Below are positions 21,496-28,566 of a DNA stretch of 64,000 nucleotides, piece by piece. Origin of the DNA: Heliocidaris erythrogramma. Its lineage: Eukaryota > Echinodermata > Echinoidea > Camarodonta > Echinometridae. The notes beneath the pieces were generated by a model that was given only the letters and a program-made list of their open reading frames with translations, did not search any database and was not told the DNA's origin. The DNA lies in NCBI GenBank assembly GCA_025617745.1, contig CM046856.1:44073049-44137048 (forward strand), written 5' to 3'. A program made the translations under genes and the position numbers. Positions within the stretch are counted from its first letter, which is position 1. Each line of letters starts with the position of its first letter.

Positions 21496-23872
21496 GGGGG
21501 GGGATGATGCCTCCACTCTCCTCGCCCCCCATTCTTTTCAATCTGCGGAAAAAGCCCAGAATTTTGGGGATCAAATCTCATCAATTACTGCTTTAATATT
21601 TCACTTGTGTAGTTGTTCTTCCTGTTCACTTTTATTACTGTTGCTTTATCCCAACTAGCTCTGCGGAGAGTTATTTCCGGCGTGCTCTGGACATGCGCGA
21701 ATCTGTCCTTGGTCCTCATCATGTGGACGTAGCCCAGAGCCTTCATAGTCTGGCCACCCTTCGCAATGATAGAGACGAGACCAACAAGGCTGAGGACCTC
21801 TACGAGAGGGCGCTAACTATTAGGAGTGCTAATATGCCGCAGGATCATCCATTGGTGCTTGCTACAGCCCGCAGTCTGGCTGTCTTGTACAGGAAACAGG
21901 TGCGTTGTCTGCTCTGGTAACAATTGCTCTGGGCTTTATTTCGTCAAAAGTGTATGGCTAGGGTTGGGGTTGTAATTGGGTTTTAGGTTTGGTGGAAGTG
22001 TAGGGGCTCCACTTCCTCTTGGAGAAGACAGTACGTGTATATGCCTCCCCTCCTTTCATTATTGATGATACATGTATTCTATTAATATCTTATGTCATTA
22101 TGAAGGAGGGATGTGTAAAGGGTCCCAGTCATCAGAAAAAATATTTAAATATCATTGAAAGGCATGATATCATTCTGAGAAATTATATGAGACATTCATA
22201 ATAGTCAGTAAAGAGCAAAATGAAAGAAATAAAAATTGTGCTAAGGCTGACTGGAAGTTAATATGGAGTTGATTTTAGTCCATGCCAAATATTATCTGAG
22301 GGTATGGAAAATCAAAACATGTGTAGAATCATTCAGTTGTACTGGGAAACATTTGAAAAATGGGTGGCACCATATGGGTTAAGAATACATACATGTATGA
22401 AGGGCCGAAACATTGAGAGATCGAAAAGAGCAAGAAAAGCATGCCAAGTGCAGTGTAAGAGTACATGTATCTAGAAAATAAAATAAAATTAGGGTGTGCT
22501 TTTAGTGCATTGTTCTGATTCAATAGAGGAAAATCAGCCCATTGTTTAACCCTTTCAAGACAATTGACCACATTTTGTGGTTTGGCACAATAACTGTTGA
22601 TTCAGAGCCCTAAAAATATGCCAGATGCATGAGTAGAAAGAGCAAAAATTTCTGCACACACTGTGTCCATTTTTGTTGCATGACCATATTGTGTTTGATA
22701 CCAGGAATTTTAAAAACGAGAATAAGCTTTAAAATCCTTAAATTGGCAACACATTGAGAGGTTCAAAATCATTATTTTTCATAAAAATTGGCAATTTTTT
22801 CAACTTTTCAACAAAATTCAGAACCATGTAGCACTAATAGAAAAATATTATTGTTGCCAATTTGAAGAACAAATTGTGATAAATAATAACATCTCTAAAT
22901 TTGTCAGAAGCCGTGGAATATTTGATTACAAGTACGTACCAGTAAGCACAATGTTTTCTTTGGTTTCTTGTAGGGTCAATATGATAAGGCTGAACCACTC
23001 TATCTTCAGGCAGTAGAATCAAAACAAAGAAAATTAGGAGGAAATCACCCCAGTCTGGCCACAGCTCTGGTCAATCTTGCAGTACTGCGATGTCAACAGG
23101 TAAGTCTGAAAACTGATCACCAGTCAAAGAGATGAATCTGGTGAATGCCATGAATTCAATGTGCATTATTGATACTATTTGATCATTTTGAATAAATAAG
23201 ATGACAGGTATTCCATTTGGGGGATTACTTGTCCTGATTTGAGTGTTGATTATTGAGTATTTTTTTCATTTTTAGTTTATTTATTACCACAAAAACTTAA
23301 AAGCCAAGATAGAGATATTCACTGTGAGTTAAGGACAAGATTTAATTTCCTCTACTTACATAAAATGTACATAGTATATGTGTGCAAGAGTATGAAAAAT
23401 CACTTTAAATCTGATGTTACAGATTATATTCTGGTCTTCATGTGGAATGAAGACATTAAGAATTTTTTTTTTACAAATTTGATGACCTTATTTTCAAAGA
23501 TACTGTGTGTGCAATAACCGTTTCTATATTTCAAGAGAATGTCTATTATTATTTTGTAATTGTTTACGTAATGTGATCCTTGTACAGGGCAATCACGATG
23601 AGGCATCTCCCCTCTACGAGGGAGCACTCAAGATATACGAAGAACATTTTGGTCCTACTCATCCACGCGTCGCTGAAACACTCCGAAACCTTGCCGTTCT
23701 TCGTTACGAGCAGGGGGACTTCCAAGAAGCAGCTGTGTTGTACAAACGTGCCAACGAAATCAAGGAACTGGAAGGCTATGGCAGTAAACCGATGTCACGA
23801 AGGTCCTCCAGCACTGGGTCGACAATGCTGAAGATGGCTGCACAGGGACATGTACATGGTAACACGAGGTAA
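5733..23872 (+). CDS. NPHP3: Nephrocystin-3, 22 coding exons (gene-level entry)
   Basis: Spliced CDS of 3915 nt encoding 1304 residues (human about 1330). In vertebrates NPHP3 acts in the inversin compartment of the primary cilium with INVS, NEK8 and ANKS6 (family knowledge). Visible parts: MGTGSS start with Gly2, the N-myristoylation signal that targets NPHP3 to cilia; coiled coil about 62-178; P-loop GAPGSGKS at 503-510; probable Walker B Asp at 596 in IIIDS; a TPR array from about 910 to 1250; and a Ser-rich tail. Exons: 5733-6047, 6960-7085, 7526-7655, 7879-8013, 8476-8612, 9707-9900, 10354-10434, 10837-10981, 13516-13695, 14784-15002, 16100-16243, 16802-16899, 17114-17441, 18087-18251, 18682-18785, 19308-19531, 19957-20045, 20547-20785, 21068-21277, 21659-21899, 22974-23099, 23588-23872. 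All junction phases agree. One donor is GC. Confidence 0.95.
6196..6581 (+). mobile_element. MITE family A, copy 1 (CCCTTTCAGGACA ends)
   Basis: Homologous to 22546-22880 (same orientation) and 54786-55137 (inverted). The shared core includes GACCACATTTTG, TTGCATGACCATATTG and ATTGTTGCCAATTTGAAGAA. The best-preserved end reads TGTCCTGAAAGGGTTAA, the inverse of the other end in copy 3. No coding capacity is seen. It lies in NPHP3 intron 1. Confidence 0.85.
6960..7085 (+). CDS. NPHP3: NPHP3 coding exon 2 (residues 106-147)
   Basis: Exactly 42 codons, phase 0 at both ends, between TTGTAG and AAG|GTAGGG. It continues the coiled coil. The block [10 protein letters not shown] is a close match to the vertebrate NPHP3 coiled-coil segment. 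Confidence 0.95.
7350..7432. mobile_element. Small MITE, TTTAACCCGTT ends
   Basis: TTTAACCCGTTGCC at the left and AGTAACGGGTTAAAA at the right are inverted repeats enclosing about 55 bp. It lies in NPHP3 intron 2. Confidence 0.7.
7526..7655 (+). CDS. NPHP3: NPHP3 coding exon 3 (residues 148-191)
   Basis: The acceptor TTTACACAG opens [14 protein letters not shown], the end of the coiled coil, followed by a polar linker. The donor CAAG|GTTATT leaves phase 1, matching exon 4. Confidence 0.92.
7879..8013 (+). CDS. NPHP3: NPHP3 coding exon 4 (residues 191-236)
   Basis: Encodes a linker with SEPSLGSM, conserved in vertebrate NPHP3 (SEPSIGSM). Acceptor TTGACAG, donor AAAG|GTGAGT, phase 1 in and out. 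Confidence 0.92.
8476..8612 (+). CDS. NPHP3: NPHP3 coding exon 5 (residues 236-281)
   Basis: Encodes [12 protein letters not shown] and then [11 protein letters not shown], the start of the alpha/beta region upstream of the P-loop. The acceptor TTTTTAG joins in phase 1 and it leaves in phase 0 at AAAAG|GTTTGT. Confidence 0.88.
8805..9160 (+). mobile_element. MITE family B, copy 1
   Basis: Homologous to 52803-53144 and 61769-62153 in the same orientation. The shared core includes TATGTCCCCTGAAAAGGATT, CCCATATACACATTT and GTGACTCTCAGCAGGAT. Complete copies have inverted ends GTTGAGTTCTGG / CCAGAACTCAAC; here the left end is eroded and the right end reads AAGAACTCAACTTTATCTTT. Confidence 0.85.
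9185..9400 (+). repeat. Decayed direct duplication, offset about 139 bp
   Basis: TTGTTGTTTCAATCAC with its 45-bp context at 9190 recurs as TTGTTGTTTCAGTTAC at 9329. Both are followed by a GCAAATGCTCC or GTAAATGCTCC block. Non-coding, in NPHP3 intron 5. Confidence 0.7.
9707..9900 (+). CDS. NPHP3: NPHP3 coding exon 6 (residues 282-346)
   Basis: The acceptor TTTCCCAG opens [20 protein letters not shown], which aligns in order with the vertebrate segment downstream of exon 5. It leaves in phase 2 at ATAG|GTGAGA. Confidence 0.9.
10354..10434 (+). CDS. NPHP3: NPHP3 coding exon 7 (residues 346-373)
   Basis: Short exon, 81 nt, encoding [20 protein letters not shown] and a beta strand FCFTNE. Phase 2 in and out, acceptor GATAACAG, donor AGAG|GTGAGC. 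Confidence 0.9.
10561..10660 (+). pseudogene. Decayed tandem copy of NPHP3 exon 8, copy A
   Basis: CACTTTGAGGAGAGTAGTTC, then GAAGGCTGAAGACACAGATG and ATGCTAAGATCCTGGAAGG, follow exon 8 in order. It lacks a usable acceptor and is frame-broken (GGCTGAAG in place of GGACTGAAG). It lies about 280 bp upstream of the functional exon. Confidence 0.8.
10679..10790 (+). pseudogene. Tandem copy of NPHP3 exon 8, copy B, with intact acceptor
   Basis: The acceptor TTCTGTAG is followed in the same phase by codons for (R)[15 protein letters not shown], against [15 protein letters not shown] in the functional exon. An internal segment is deleted and the 3' half becomes a GA run that reads past the donor position into a stop. 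It could be spliced in only with loss of the downstream frame, so it is probably a dead exon duplicate. Confidence 0.82.
10837..10981 (+). CDS. NPHP3: NPHP3 coding exon 8 (residues 373-421)
   Basis: The acceptor TTCCATAG in phase 2 opens [15 protein letters not shown]. It ends ELEKIIKL, matching the vertebrate VEKIIKQ region. The donor CTG|GTATTT leaves phase 0. Two decayed copies lie just upstream. Confidence 0.93.
11027..12602 (+). mobile_element. Tandem-repeat element 1 (Helentron/HINE-like architecture)
   Basis: Begins with a hairpin (AGCTCACCTGAGCC, TAT, then the near-inverse GGCTCGAGTGAGCT). A GTCCGTCGTGCGTC microsatellite follows at about 11069-11123, then four near-identical monomers of about 325 bp and one truncated monomer. 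It ends with CTCAGGTGAGC, the inverse of the hairpin arm, and a short GCCCC/GGGGC hairpin 6 nt before the end. It lies in NPHP3 intron 8, 45 bp past the donor. Long G runs within the monomers vary in length. No ORF is shared by all monomers in a way that suggests protein coding. Confidence 0.85.
11160..12500 (+). repeat. Tandem array, about 325-bp monomer, 4.x copies
   Basis: Monomer starts, marked by ATCGGAATTCAACCAAACTT, lie at about 11160, 11486, 11810 and 12138, and a divergent one at about 12440. Each monomer has GGTACATGTGGCCCCC, CTCAGACTTGGTATT and GATACCTCTATAGATGAAG blocks plus a variable G run. Confidence 0.9.
12870..13045. repeat. Dispersed repeat with GCATTCAAGGAATTTC core
   Basis: ATTACCCTGGCTTTAGCTGAGCTACC, split here by small differences, and GCATTCAAGGAATTTC resemble the block at about 49765-49822. 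This suggests a shared SINE or LINE 3' tail. Confidence 0.5.
13516..13695 (+). CDS. NPHP3: NPHP3 coding exon 9 (residues 422-481)
   Basis: Sixty codons, phase 0 at both ends. An acidic Ser-rich linker ([12 protein letters not shown]...) leads to ATCELAFEK, the conserved lead-in to the P-loop exon. Acceptor AGTGTAG, donor AAAAG|GTATGG. Confidence 0.92.
13756..13875 (+). pseudogene. Truncated tandem copy of NPHP3 exon 9 3' end
   Basis: This repeats the last about 65 nt of exon 9 plus about 55 nt of the following intron. The copied part is open in the exon frame up to a copied donor (ATG|GTATGG), but the 5' half and the acceptor are missing, so it cannot be used as an exon. Confidence 0.8.
14257..14683. 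repeat. GATGATGATGGC minisatellite in NPHP3 intron 9
   Basis: About 430 bp of GATGATGATGGC-type units with occasional GGTGGC and TTATGA variants. Both strands give long artificial ORFs (Met/Ala repeats on +, Ile/Ala repeats on -) that reflect only the triplet structure. It ends about 100 bp before exon 10. Confidence 0.97.
14784..15002 (+). CDS. NPHP3: NPHP3 coding exon 10, P-loop exon (residues 482-554)
   Basis: Encodes [19 protein letters not shown] with a canonical Walker A (GAPGSGKS, residues 503-510), nearly identical to the vertebrate protein. Seventy-three codons, phase 0 at both ends, acceptor TTTTTTTTAG, donor CAG|GTAAGT. Confidence 0.97.
15215..15425. mobile_element. MITE with AGTGAAACCTGT ends
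   Basis: AGTGAAACCTGTATGTAAAG on the left is matched by the inverse of GTCTTAAAACATGTTTCACT on the right. Internal GTCTTTATA / TATAAAGAC words add to the palindromic character. It lies in NPHP3 intron 10. Confidence 0.75.
15465..15970. mobile_element. Long fold-back element, arms about 150 bp
   Basis: The left arm, with GAGCAAAATCCGATAAGAAA and AAGAAAGTTATGAATTTTTG, is repeated in inverse at 15830-15925 (CATAACTTTCTTATTTCTTA, TTTTGCTCAAACC). The arms run from about 15465 to 15625 and 15790 to 15970. As intronic RNA it could form a long imperfect hairpin. It lies in NPHP3 intron 10. Confidence 0.85.
16100..16243 (+). CDS. NPHP3: NPHP3 coding exon 11, Walker B exon with GC donor (residues 555-602)
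   Basis: Forty-eight codons, phase 0. [12 protein letters not shown] and [12 protein letters not shown] match the vertebrate NTPase, with the probable Walker B Asp at residue 596. The donor is CAG|GCAAGC, a GC-AG intron. The nearest GT sites downstream would break the frame of exon 12. Confidence 0.93.
16285..16545. repeat. GGT/GAT triplet tract in NPHP3 intron 11
   Basis: A run of GATGATGAT, then about twenty GGT units, then GATGATGAT with TTCTGATGAT interruptions. It starts about 42 bp after the GC donor. ORFs giving poly-Val, poly-His or poly-Asp in this stretch are artefacts. Confidence 0.95.
16802..16899 (+). CDS. NPHP3: NPHP3 coding exon 12 (residues 603-635)
   Basis: [20 protein letters not shown] continues the NTPase fold (vertebrate WLIDPLPVNVRVI). 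The acceptor is TCAATCAG. It leaves in phase 2 at TGGAA|GTAAGC. Confidence 0.93.
17114..17441 (+). CDS. NPHP3: NPHP3 coding exon 13 (residues 635-744)
   Basis: The largest exon, 328 nt. [19 protein letters not shown] matches the vertebrate WPTLHLDPLSP block, and the exon continues through the helical part of the NTPase module. It is more G+C-rich than its introns. Acceptor CCTCTCAG, donor AAAAAG|GTACAA. Confidence 0.95.
18087..18251 (+). CDS. NPHP3: NPHP3 coding exon 14 (residues 745-799)
   Basis: [20 protein letters not shown] matches the winged-helix-like segment after the NTPase in vertebrates (NGVSESELMEL). Phase 0 at both ends, acceptor TTTTGTAG, donor ACAG|GTCAGA. Confidence 0.94.
18682..18785 (+). 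CDS. NPHP3: NPHP3 coding exon 15 (residues 800-834)
   Basis: [20 protein letters not shown] and a helix ending HYFKKLLK. The acceptor is TTTGACAG. The donor TCAA|GTTAGT gives phase 2, matching exon 16. Confidence 0.9.
19308..19531 (+). CDS. NPHP3: NPHP3 coding exon 16 (residues 834-909)
   Basis: Includes [20 protein letters not shown] and [12 protein letters not shown], matching the vertebrate DELPWLFQQQGS and ELLSYWQFVG blocks. Acceptor TTATACAG, donor GAAA|GTAAGT, leaving in phase 1. Confidence 0.95.
19957..20045 (+). CDS. NPHP3: NPHP3 coding exon 17 (residues 909-938)
   Basis: [20 protein letters not shown] matches the first TPR-like helices of vertebrate NPHP3 ([20 protein letters not shown]). 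The acceptor is TTCCATAG. It leaves in phase 0 at CCAG|GTAAGA. Confidence 0.95.
20155..20455. mobile_element. MITE with CAGGGCTCCTGCAG-type ends
   Basis: CAGGGCTCCTGCAGT on the left is loosely inverted in TACAGGAAAAGAGCCCG on the right. Internal TCATGGAAATT words resemble the element at 57619-57866. It lies in NPHP3 intron 17. Confidence 0.55.
20547..20785 (+). CDS. NPHP3: NPHP3 coding exon 18, TPR (residues 939-1018)
   Basis: Two TPR units: [20 protein letters not shown] and [20 protein letters not shown]. The C-run acceptor region ends AATGCAG. The donor ACAA|GTAAGT leaves phase 2. Confidence 0.95.
21068..21277 (+). CDS. NPHP3: NPHP3 coding exon 19 (residues 1018-1088)
   Basis: A basic helix ([18 protein letters not shown]) and [18 protein letters not shown], which matches vertebrate [14 protein letters not shown]. 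Acceptor CCCATCAG, donor ATCG|GTAAGA. Confidence 0.96.
21659..21899 (+). CDS. NPHP3: NPHP3 coding exon 20, TPR (residues 1088-1168)
   Basis: TPR units with [20 protein letters not shown] and [20 protein letters not shown] spacing. Acceptor CCAACTAG in phase 2, leaving phase 0 at CAG|GTGCGT. Confidence 0.96.
22546..22880 (+). mobile_element. MITE family A, copy 2
   Basis: Begins TAACCCTTTCAAGACAATTG and shares GACCACATTTTGTGGTTTGG, GCATGACCATATTGTGTTTG and ATTGTTGCCAATTTGAAGAA with copy 1. The right end is eroded. It lies in NPHP3 intron 20. Confidence 0.85.
22974..23099 (+). CDS. NPHP3: NPHP3 coding exon 21, one TPR unit (residues 1169-1210)
   Basis: Exactly 42 codons, one TPR-length period: [20 protein letters not shown] then [14 protein letters not shown]. 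Acceptor TTCTTGTAG, donor ACAG|GTAAGT, phase 0 at both ends. Confidence 0.96.
23588..23872 (+). CDS. NPHP3: NPHP3 terminal coding exon 22 (residues 1211-1304)
   Basis: The last TPR units ([36 protein letters not shown]) and a Ser-rich tail, [10 protein letters not shown], comparable with the vertebrate SRHSSSGDT tail. Ends NTR then TAA at 23870-23872. Confidence 0.96.
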   Translation, partial: GNHDEASPLYEGALKIYEEHFGPTHPRVAETLRNLAVLRYEQGDFQEAAVLYKRANEIKELEGYGSKPMSRRSSSTGSTMLKMAAQGHVHGNTR

Positions 23873-23924
23873 CAAAAGATCTAAATTGCAGGAATCATCT
23901 TACTACATGTAAGTTGCTTGTTAC

Positions 23925-24060
23925 AGTCAAGTGGTTGAAACACGTCTCTAGATGCGAAGGTCATGGGTTCAAGCGCATTATCACAGAGCTCTTTCAGCGC
24001 TGGGTCGACAGTGGTTGAGATGGCTTCACAGATGCATGCAAACACATGTCAGCACTCCAA
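23925..24060 (+). repeat. tRNA-like / SINE-like fragment downstream of NPHP3
   Basis: GTGGTTGAAACACGTCT and GGTCATGGGTTCAAGCG resemble degenerate A and B boxes of a tRNA-derived SINE head. The later part (AGCGCTGGGTCGACAGT...GATGGCTTCACAGATGCATG) loosely echoes the 3' end of exon 22. No intact cloverleaf is seen. Confidence 0.45.
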
Positions 24061-24074
24061 ACTCCAACCCTGGA

Positions 24075-24125
24075 CGAAACACTATACCTAACCCTAACCC
24101 TAAACCTAACCCTAAACCTAAATGT
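24075..24125 (+). repeat. CCCTAA-like degenerate tract
   Basis: Contains ACCTAACCCTAACCCTAAAC. A comparable tract without the neighbouring insertion occurs at about 51480-51555, so this belongs to a dispersed repeat and is not a telomere. Confidence 0.7.
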
Positions 24126-24155
24126 TACTCAAAACCCAATGGCAACCCTAAACAA

Positions 24156-25060
24156 CGCCTGAGTCGAATCGATTGGTTAGCCGGTGTTGGATCGAAGACA
24201 TCGAATCCCGAATTCGTGTTGGCAAATCCGGTGCATCGATTTGTAGTCCGCCAGATTTTTGACTACCGTAGCCACCATGAAAAGAGCAAATAAAAAAAGA
24301 AACTCCATAACGTACAGCATATATACTAGCAGAGAACGTGAAGGCGACTTCAAACTGTTGGCTAACTTTCGCTAATTCGCTCGCGGAGGACGTCGCGCTT
24401 TACCTGTGCTTTCTCTATGGAAAAATCGTTTTGTCGTTACGAACTGAAGTTTACAATAATATTCTTGCACTCTCTCTGCATTGTCAATTTGACAATTGTA
24501 TAATTGAACATGATAAATACGGGCATGAGTACGAGTGTTCCTACTTAATTCGCAATAATTAATATCACACTCTCATCAAATTGGCAATTACTTCTGAATG
24601 ATCTGAAGCTGAATGAAGTCGAGTCTATATTGAGCGACGAAAAGTTTATTTCGTATTGTTTTTTTTTTGCATCATACAAACGTGTTCCATTCAGCTCTCC
24701 AAAGACAAAGTAAGATTATTAATTCTTTGAATTTGAATCATTGTCGGGTGTGTCAACATCGCTTTGTGCGACACTAGAGTGATATTTTGGCTAGCCATAC
24801 GGACTAGAAACTTAAGATTTTGGCTCGTCCGCTGTGATTTTTACTAGCCATTGGCTAGCGGGCTATCGTTAATGTCGAGCAGCGAGAGCCCATACATATG
24901 CCCGCGATGCCAGCGGACCGGTCACCGGTGCATGGTTCATGCACTGCGTGCAACTGTGTGCAACTCTGTTTTCACCGCCCATCATTTATCGATGCACCGG
25001 TATTCGATCGAATCAAAGCCGCCGAATCCCGGATTATGAAATATTCAATATGACTCAGGC
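24156..25060. mobile_element. About 0.9-kb element with GCCTGAGTC ends
   Basis: CGCCTGAGTCGAATCGAT at the left is matched by the inverse of ATTCAATATGACTCAGGC at the right. CCGGTGCATCGAT and ATCGATGCACCGG form an inner inverted pair. The insertion splits a CCCTAA-containing repeat whose uninterrupted relative lies near 51480. No transposase is seen. Confidence 0.75.
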
Positions 25061-26415
25061 TTACCCTAACTCTAACCCTACATGTATATCTCTGACAAGA
25101 TAAAGCCCAGAGCAATTGTCGCTGAAGCATATGTCTGAATAGCAAGGACCTTGAAGCTCATGTGTGTTTTTGGCAAGGTAGTCATGGACAATCCTTATTT
25201 GAGGCTGTATGGATCAAGACTGGAATGAATTTAATTGTATTGTCAACTGGTGTTTGAGGCTATATATGGAACAAATGGTTTGATACAAGATTGTCAATTG
25301 GTGCTTGAGGCTTTATATCAACACTGAGTTGAATAAGTAGTTTTGATGTAAAATATGTACTTATAAGATAACAAAAGAGCATTATCACCTTGTCAAGTTT
25401 AGTAATTTATGGGGAGTGTGCAAGAAATTGGAGTTCTGAGCTGTTGTCTGATGACATGCAGTAAATATGAAGAAAAGAGACCGTGGAGGTCTGTTGTTGA
25501 AATAGAGTGCAGAAGACATGTACTTCTTTTATTGAAAATGTCCACTGTCCATAAACAACATCACTTATCTTCCATGATAATAGTGTCTTAGAAAAAAGAA
25601 CAGCTCTTCATTTCCCAGGGTTTCCTAACACCTTGAAATTGATTCAATGTTTATCATATTTTTGTGTTTTTTTTCGTAATCATAAATATGTATTCATTAT
25701 TCTTTTGCCAGAATATAAGTATTATTGGGTATCTATGCAATTGGTTGATCAGTGTATCCACCTTGAAACAAATGATTAAATTTACATTGTATAAAAAACT
25801 TTGACCTTGAAATCATGAAAATCACCTTCCAAAATATTTGAAAGGACAGGAAGTCCTTTAAAATGAGAAGTGAACTAAAAGAAAAGGTTAGAAAGGAAAA
25901 AGAAGGGAGACAAGTCTTTTTAATACTCTTGTATGTAGATATAATACATTTAGTGCAATAGATAATAGTTTTCAGAGACTTACAAAGTGATGTTTTTTGT
26001 AAATTTTTGCAACTTTCTTGGAAGAGATGTTAGAAGGTACCAGACAAGGAGGAAAGTCAAGAAGCATCTACCCCGGTGGCATATCAATATGATGTAAGAA
26101 AAATGAGAAAATGTTTTATCAATCATTATGCTCCTAGAAAAGTTCATGAAACAAAACATAAGTATTTTAGCTTGTAGAACATGCAAACTATTAGTTCACT
26201 ATTTAAATTGTCCTATACAATGTGTGTGAATATGAATTACAAATGTATATGTTGCTTCTACTACATGTACTTCAACATTGCTTCTACATTTGGAGCAATA
26301 GTGGACTTATGAGAGCAAATATTTTTGTTAAATCATGTACATGTATTCTCCCAGAAATTAGTACTCGGACAGCAATATGTAAATTTCTCAATTTGCACCA
26401 CATCCAAACTAACAG
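25061..26415. other. Intergenic, possible NPHP3 3' flank
   Basis: A+T-rich DNA with no supported exon. Weak internal repetition occurs near 25200-25340 (AATTGGTGCTTGAGGC-like words). No gene is called. Confidence 0.5.
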
Positions 26416-26419
26416 TTCT

Positions 26420-26566
26420 GGCCCCTGTTGCATAAAACTCGTGACATAAATCATTGACATTTATATTTATGTCGTGACATTTATATTTATGTCGTGATTT
26501 ATGGGATTTATGTCATGAATCATCAAACATAACATTCATGACATAAGTTTTATGCAACAGGGCCCA
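26420..26566. mobile_element. MITE with CTGGCCCCTGTTGCATAAAA ends
   Basis: About 22-bp terminal inverted repeats (CTGGCCCCTGTTGCATAAAA and its inverse ending AACAGGGCCCAG) flank an interior made almost only of ATTTATGTCGTGACATTTAT repeats. Confidence 0.9.
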
Positions 26567-27599
26567 GTATTATGAAATCTCTGGATGCAAAGTTAATGTT
26601 TGAATGTCACATATTTTAGATTTATGTTAAATAGCAGTGCCAGATTGTGACGAATGTTTTTATTTTTATAATGTAACATCGAACAGTATAGATTTAGAAT
26701 AATGTATTTTTATATATCTGTTTTTAAATTTCTGAGAATTATCAGTAATAAAACCTAGATGGTGTTTAAATGCCGTATTCAGCTCATTCTCTGTGATCAT
26801 TACATTATATTGTCTTTAGCTCGTGTCATTTCTTTCTCCATCTCTCCCCATCCATCCCCCCTTTCTTTCTCCTACTCTTTCTCCTGAAACAATTAAATGT
26901 CTAGTTTACAATCAATTTTTTGAACAAGTTACGGAAGTACAGTTTACTATGCACAAGTCAAATTTGTTGGGACCACAAAGAATAGTTTGACTTATGGAAA
27001 ATTCGACTTAAATACCACGTTTGCATAGTTTGGTCATATTCATAAAAATTTATTCAACTTGGGCAAAGTTCAACTTATGTGACTTTGAGTTATGCAAGGT
27101 TAACTGTAGTGAGATAAAATGTAGTGCTTTATTATTGCAACAATTCAGAATTTCAAAAAGTTTTCCAGTGTCGATATCTTTTTATGCTTTTCCCATCCCT
27201 CCCACCCCCCCCCCCCCATCTCTCTCTTCAATATTTCTTTCCTTGTCTCCTTTTATCTCTGTCTTTTTCTAAAATTCTCTTTCCATCATAATAACACAAG
27301 CTTCCACAACTGAATGCAAGCCAGTAGCAAAAAATGCAGTTTTCTGAATGGACATACATATTTAATGATATTGTATGTTGCAAAACATTCTTCCCCTTTG
27401 GCTTTACAAGTTCCCCCTTCAATAACATTAAAACAAAAACTGATTTTTTTTCATTCAAATATCTGAAGACATCTAATTTTGAATAAAATTTCCAGCTTCC
27501 ATGGAAAACTACTATGCTGTAGTTGAAACGTCGAGTAAAAGATAGCTAAAAATTTATGAAGACTGAAATTGATATTTTTCCAAAATTGATGAACATCAA

Positions 27600-27803
27600 T
27601 GCAGTGGCGGATTTAGGGGGGGGGGGGGGGGGGGCATACCCGGCCCGTGCCCCCCACCCTTTTGAAAGAAAAGTATACATTGTGACCCCCCCCCCCCCCT
27701 TTGACTTTTGGAGAGCTGGCGAGACAAAAGAAATATGGGTCTCCCTCAAAGCAGTTTCCAAAAGTTGCCCCCCCCCCTTCCTAGATCCACCCCTGCTTCG
27801 ATG
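27600..27803. mobile_element. MITE with CAGTGGCGGATTTAGG ends
   Basis: GCAGTGGCGGATTTAGG and the inverse of CCTAGATCCACCCCTGC form terminal inverted repeats around G and C homopolymers. This word pair is typical of short non-autonomous DNA elements. Confidence 0.7.
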
Positions 27804-28106
27804 TATCAACCACCTCGTTACTTTCACCTGCATTTTTTTTTATCATGACCCCTTTGTAAACTGCACAGAGCAAGATGCGGTCATCTATCCTAATGTTCTG
27901 GCAAGTTCACATACATATGAACATGTATATGTATCAAACCATTAAAAACAACTTCAAAATACTCAAGTACATTGGTATTGCGGATATTGTACATGTATTG
28001 AAGTACTGTATCTAAAGGTCATGCAAAATCTCACACATTTCAAAAGGCAATGTGTCAGGCTATTAAATAGCCCTTAGTTTGATTTCTTTAAATTCTTTGC
28101 AATTAT

Positions 28107-28520
28107 AGTGGAATCTCGGTATAACAAGGTCCTTGGGACCATCAAAATTACCATGTTCCAACAGGAATCTCGTTATATCAGAATAAAAAACAGAATAGTC
28201 GAAACCTGCGCAGTTCCCAAGATACTCTGCTTCTCCAAATTCCATTCGTAAAAACAAAAGTAACACTGGGTGATCGTTCATTTGCTTGTGCAGCCCCTAA
28301 ACTCTGGAATAACTTGCCATTGGAAGTCAGGAAATCCCCATCTGTGAATATGTTTAAATCAGAACTCAAAGCGTATCTATTCAATTAATAACAAGCATAT
28401 CAGGAGCTCATGCAGCGCCGTAGAATATATACAAATTGTTGGATAGTTATTAATATAAAGAGCTGGGAGCAGGAATATTACCTTGTTATATCAGACCTCT
28501 TTATACCGAGTTTCCACTGT
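28107..28520. mobile_element. MITE with AGTGGAATCTCGGTATAAC ends, containing a LINE tail
   Basis: AGTGGAATCTCGGTATAACA at the left is matched by the inverse of TTTATACCGAGTTTCCACT at the right. The middle is replaced by about 220 bp encoding the C-terminal end of a LINE ORF. A related MITE without this insert lies at 41152-41333. Confidence 0.8.
28225..28450 (+). mobile_element. LINE ORF2 C-terminal fragment
   Basis: Frame encoding TLGDRSFACAAPKLWNNLPL, SVNMFKSELKAYLFN and a stop at 28386-28388. This is the characteristic end of CR1/L2-type LINE reverse-transcriptase ORFs. It is truncated at its 5' end. Confidence 0.8.
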
Positions 28521-28566
28521 ACATTATAATATTAACTTTGAACATACACGTAGGTTAGGAGTCACT

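Noticed and set aside
24075-24125. Interstitial telomere (CCCTAA repeats)
   Set aside because: The tract is short and degenerate, and comparable tracts lie in similar context near 51480-51555, so it is part of a dispersed repeat.
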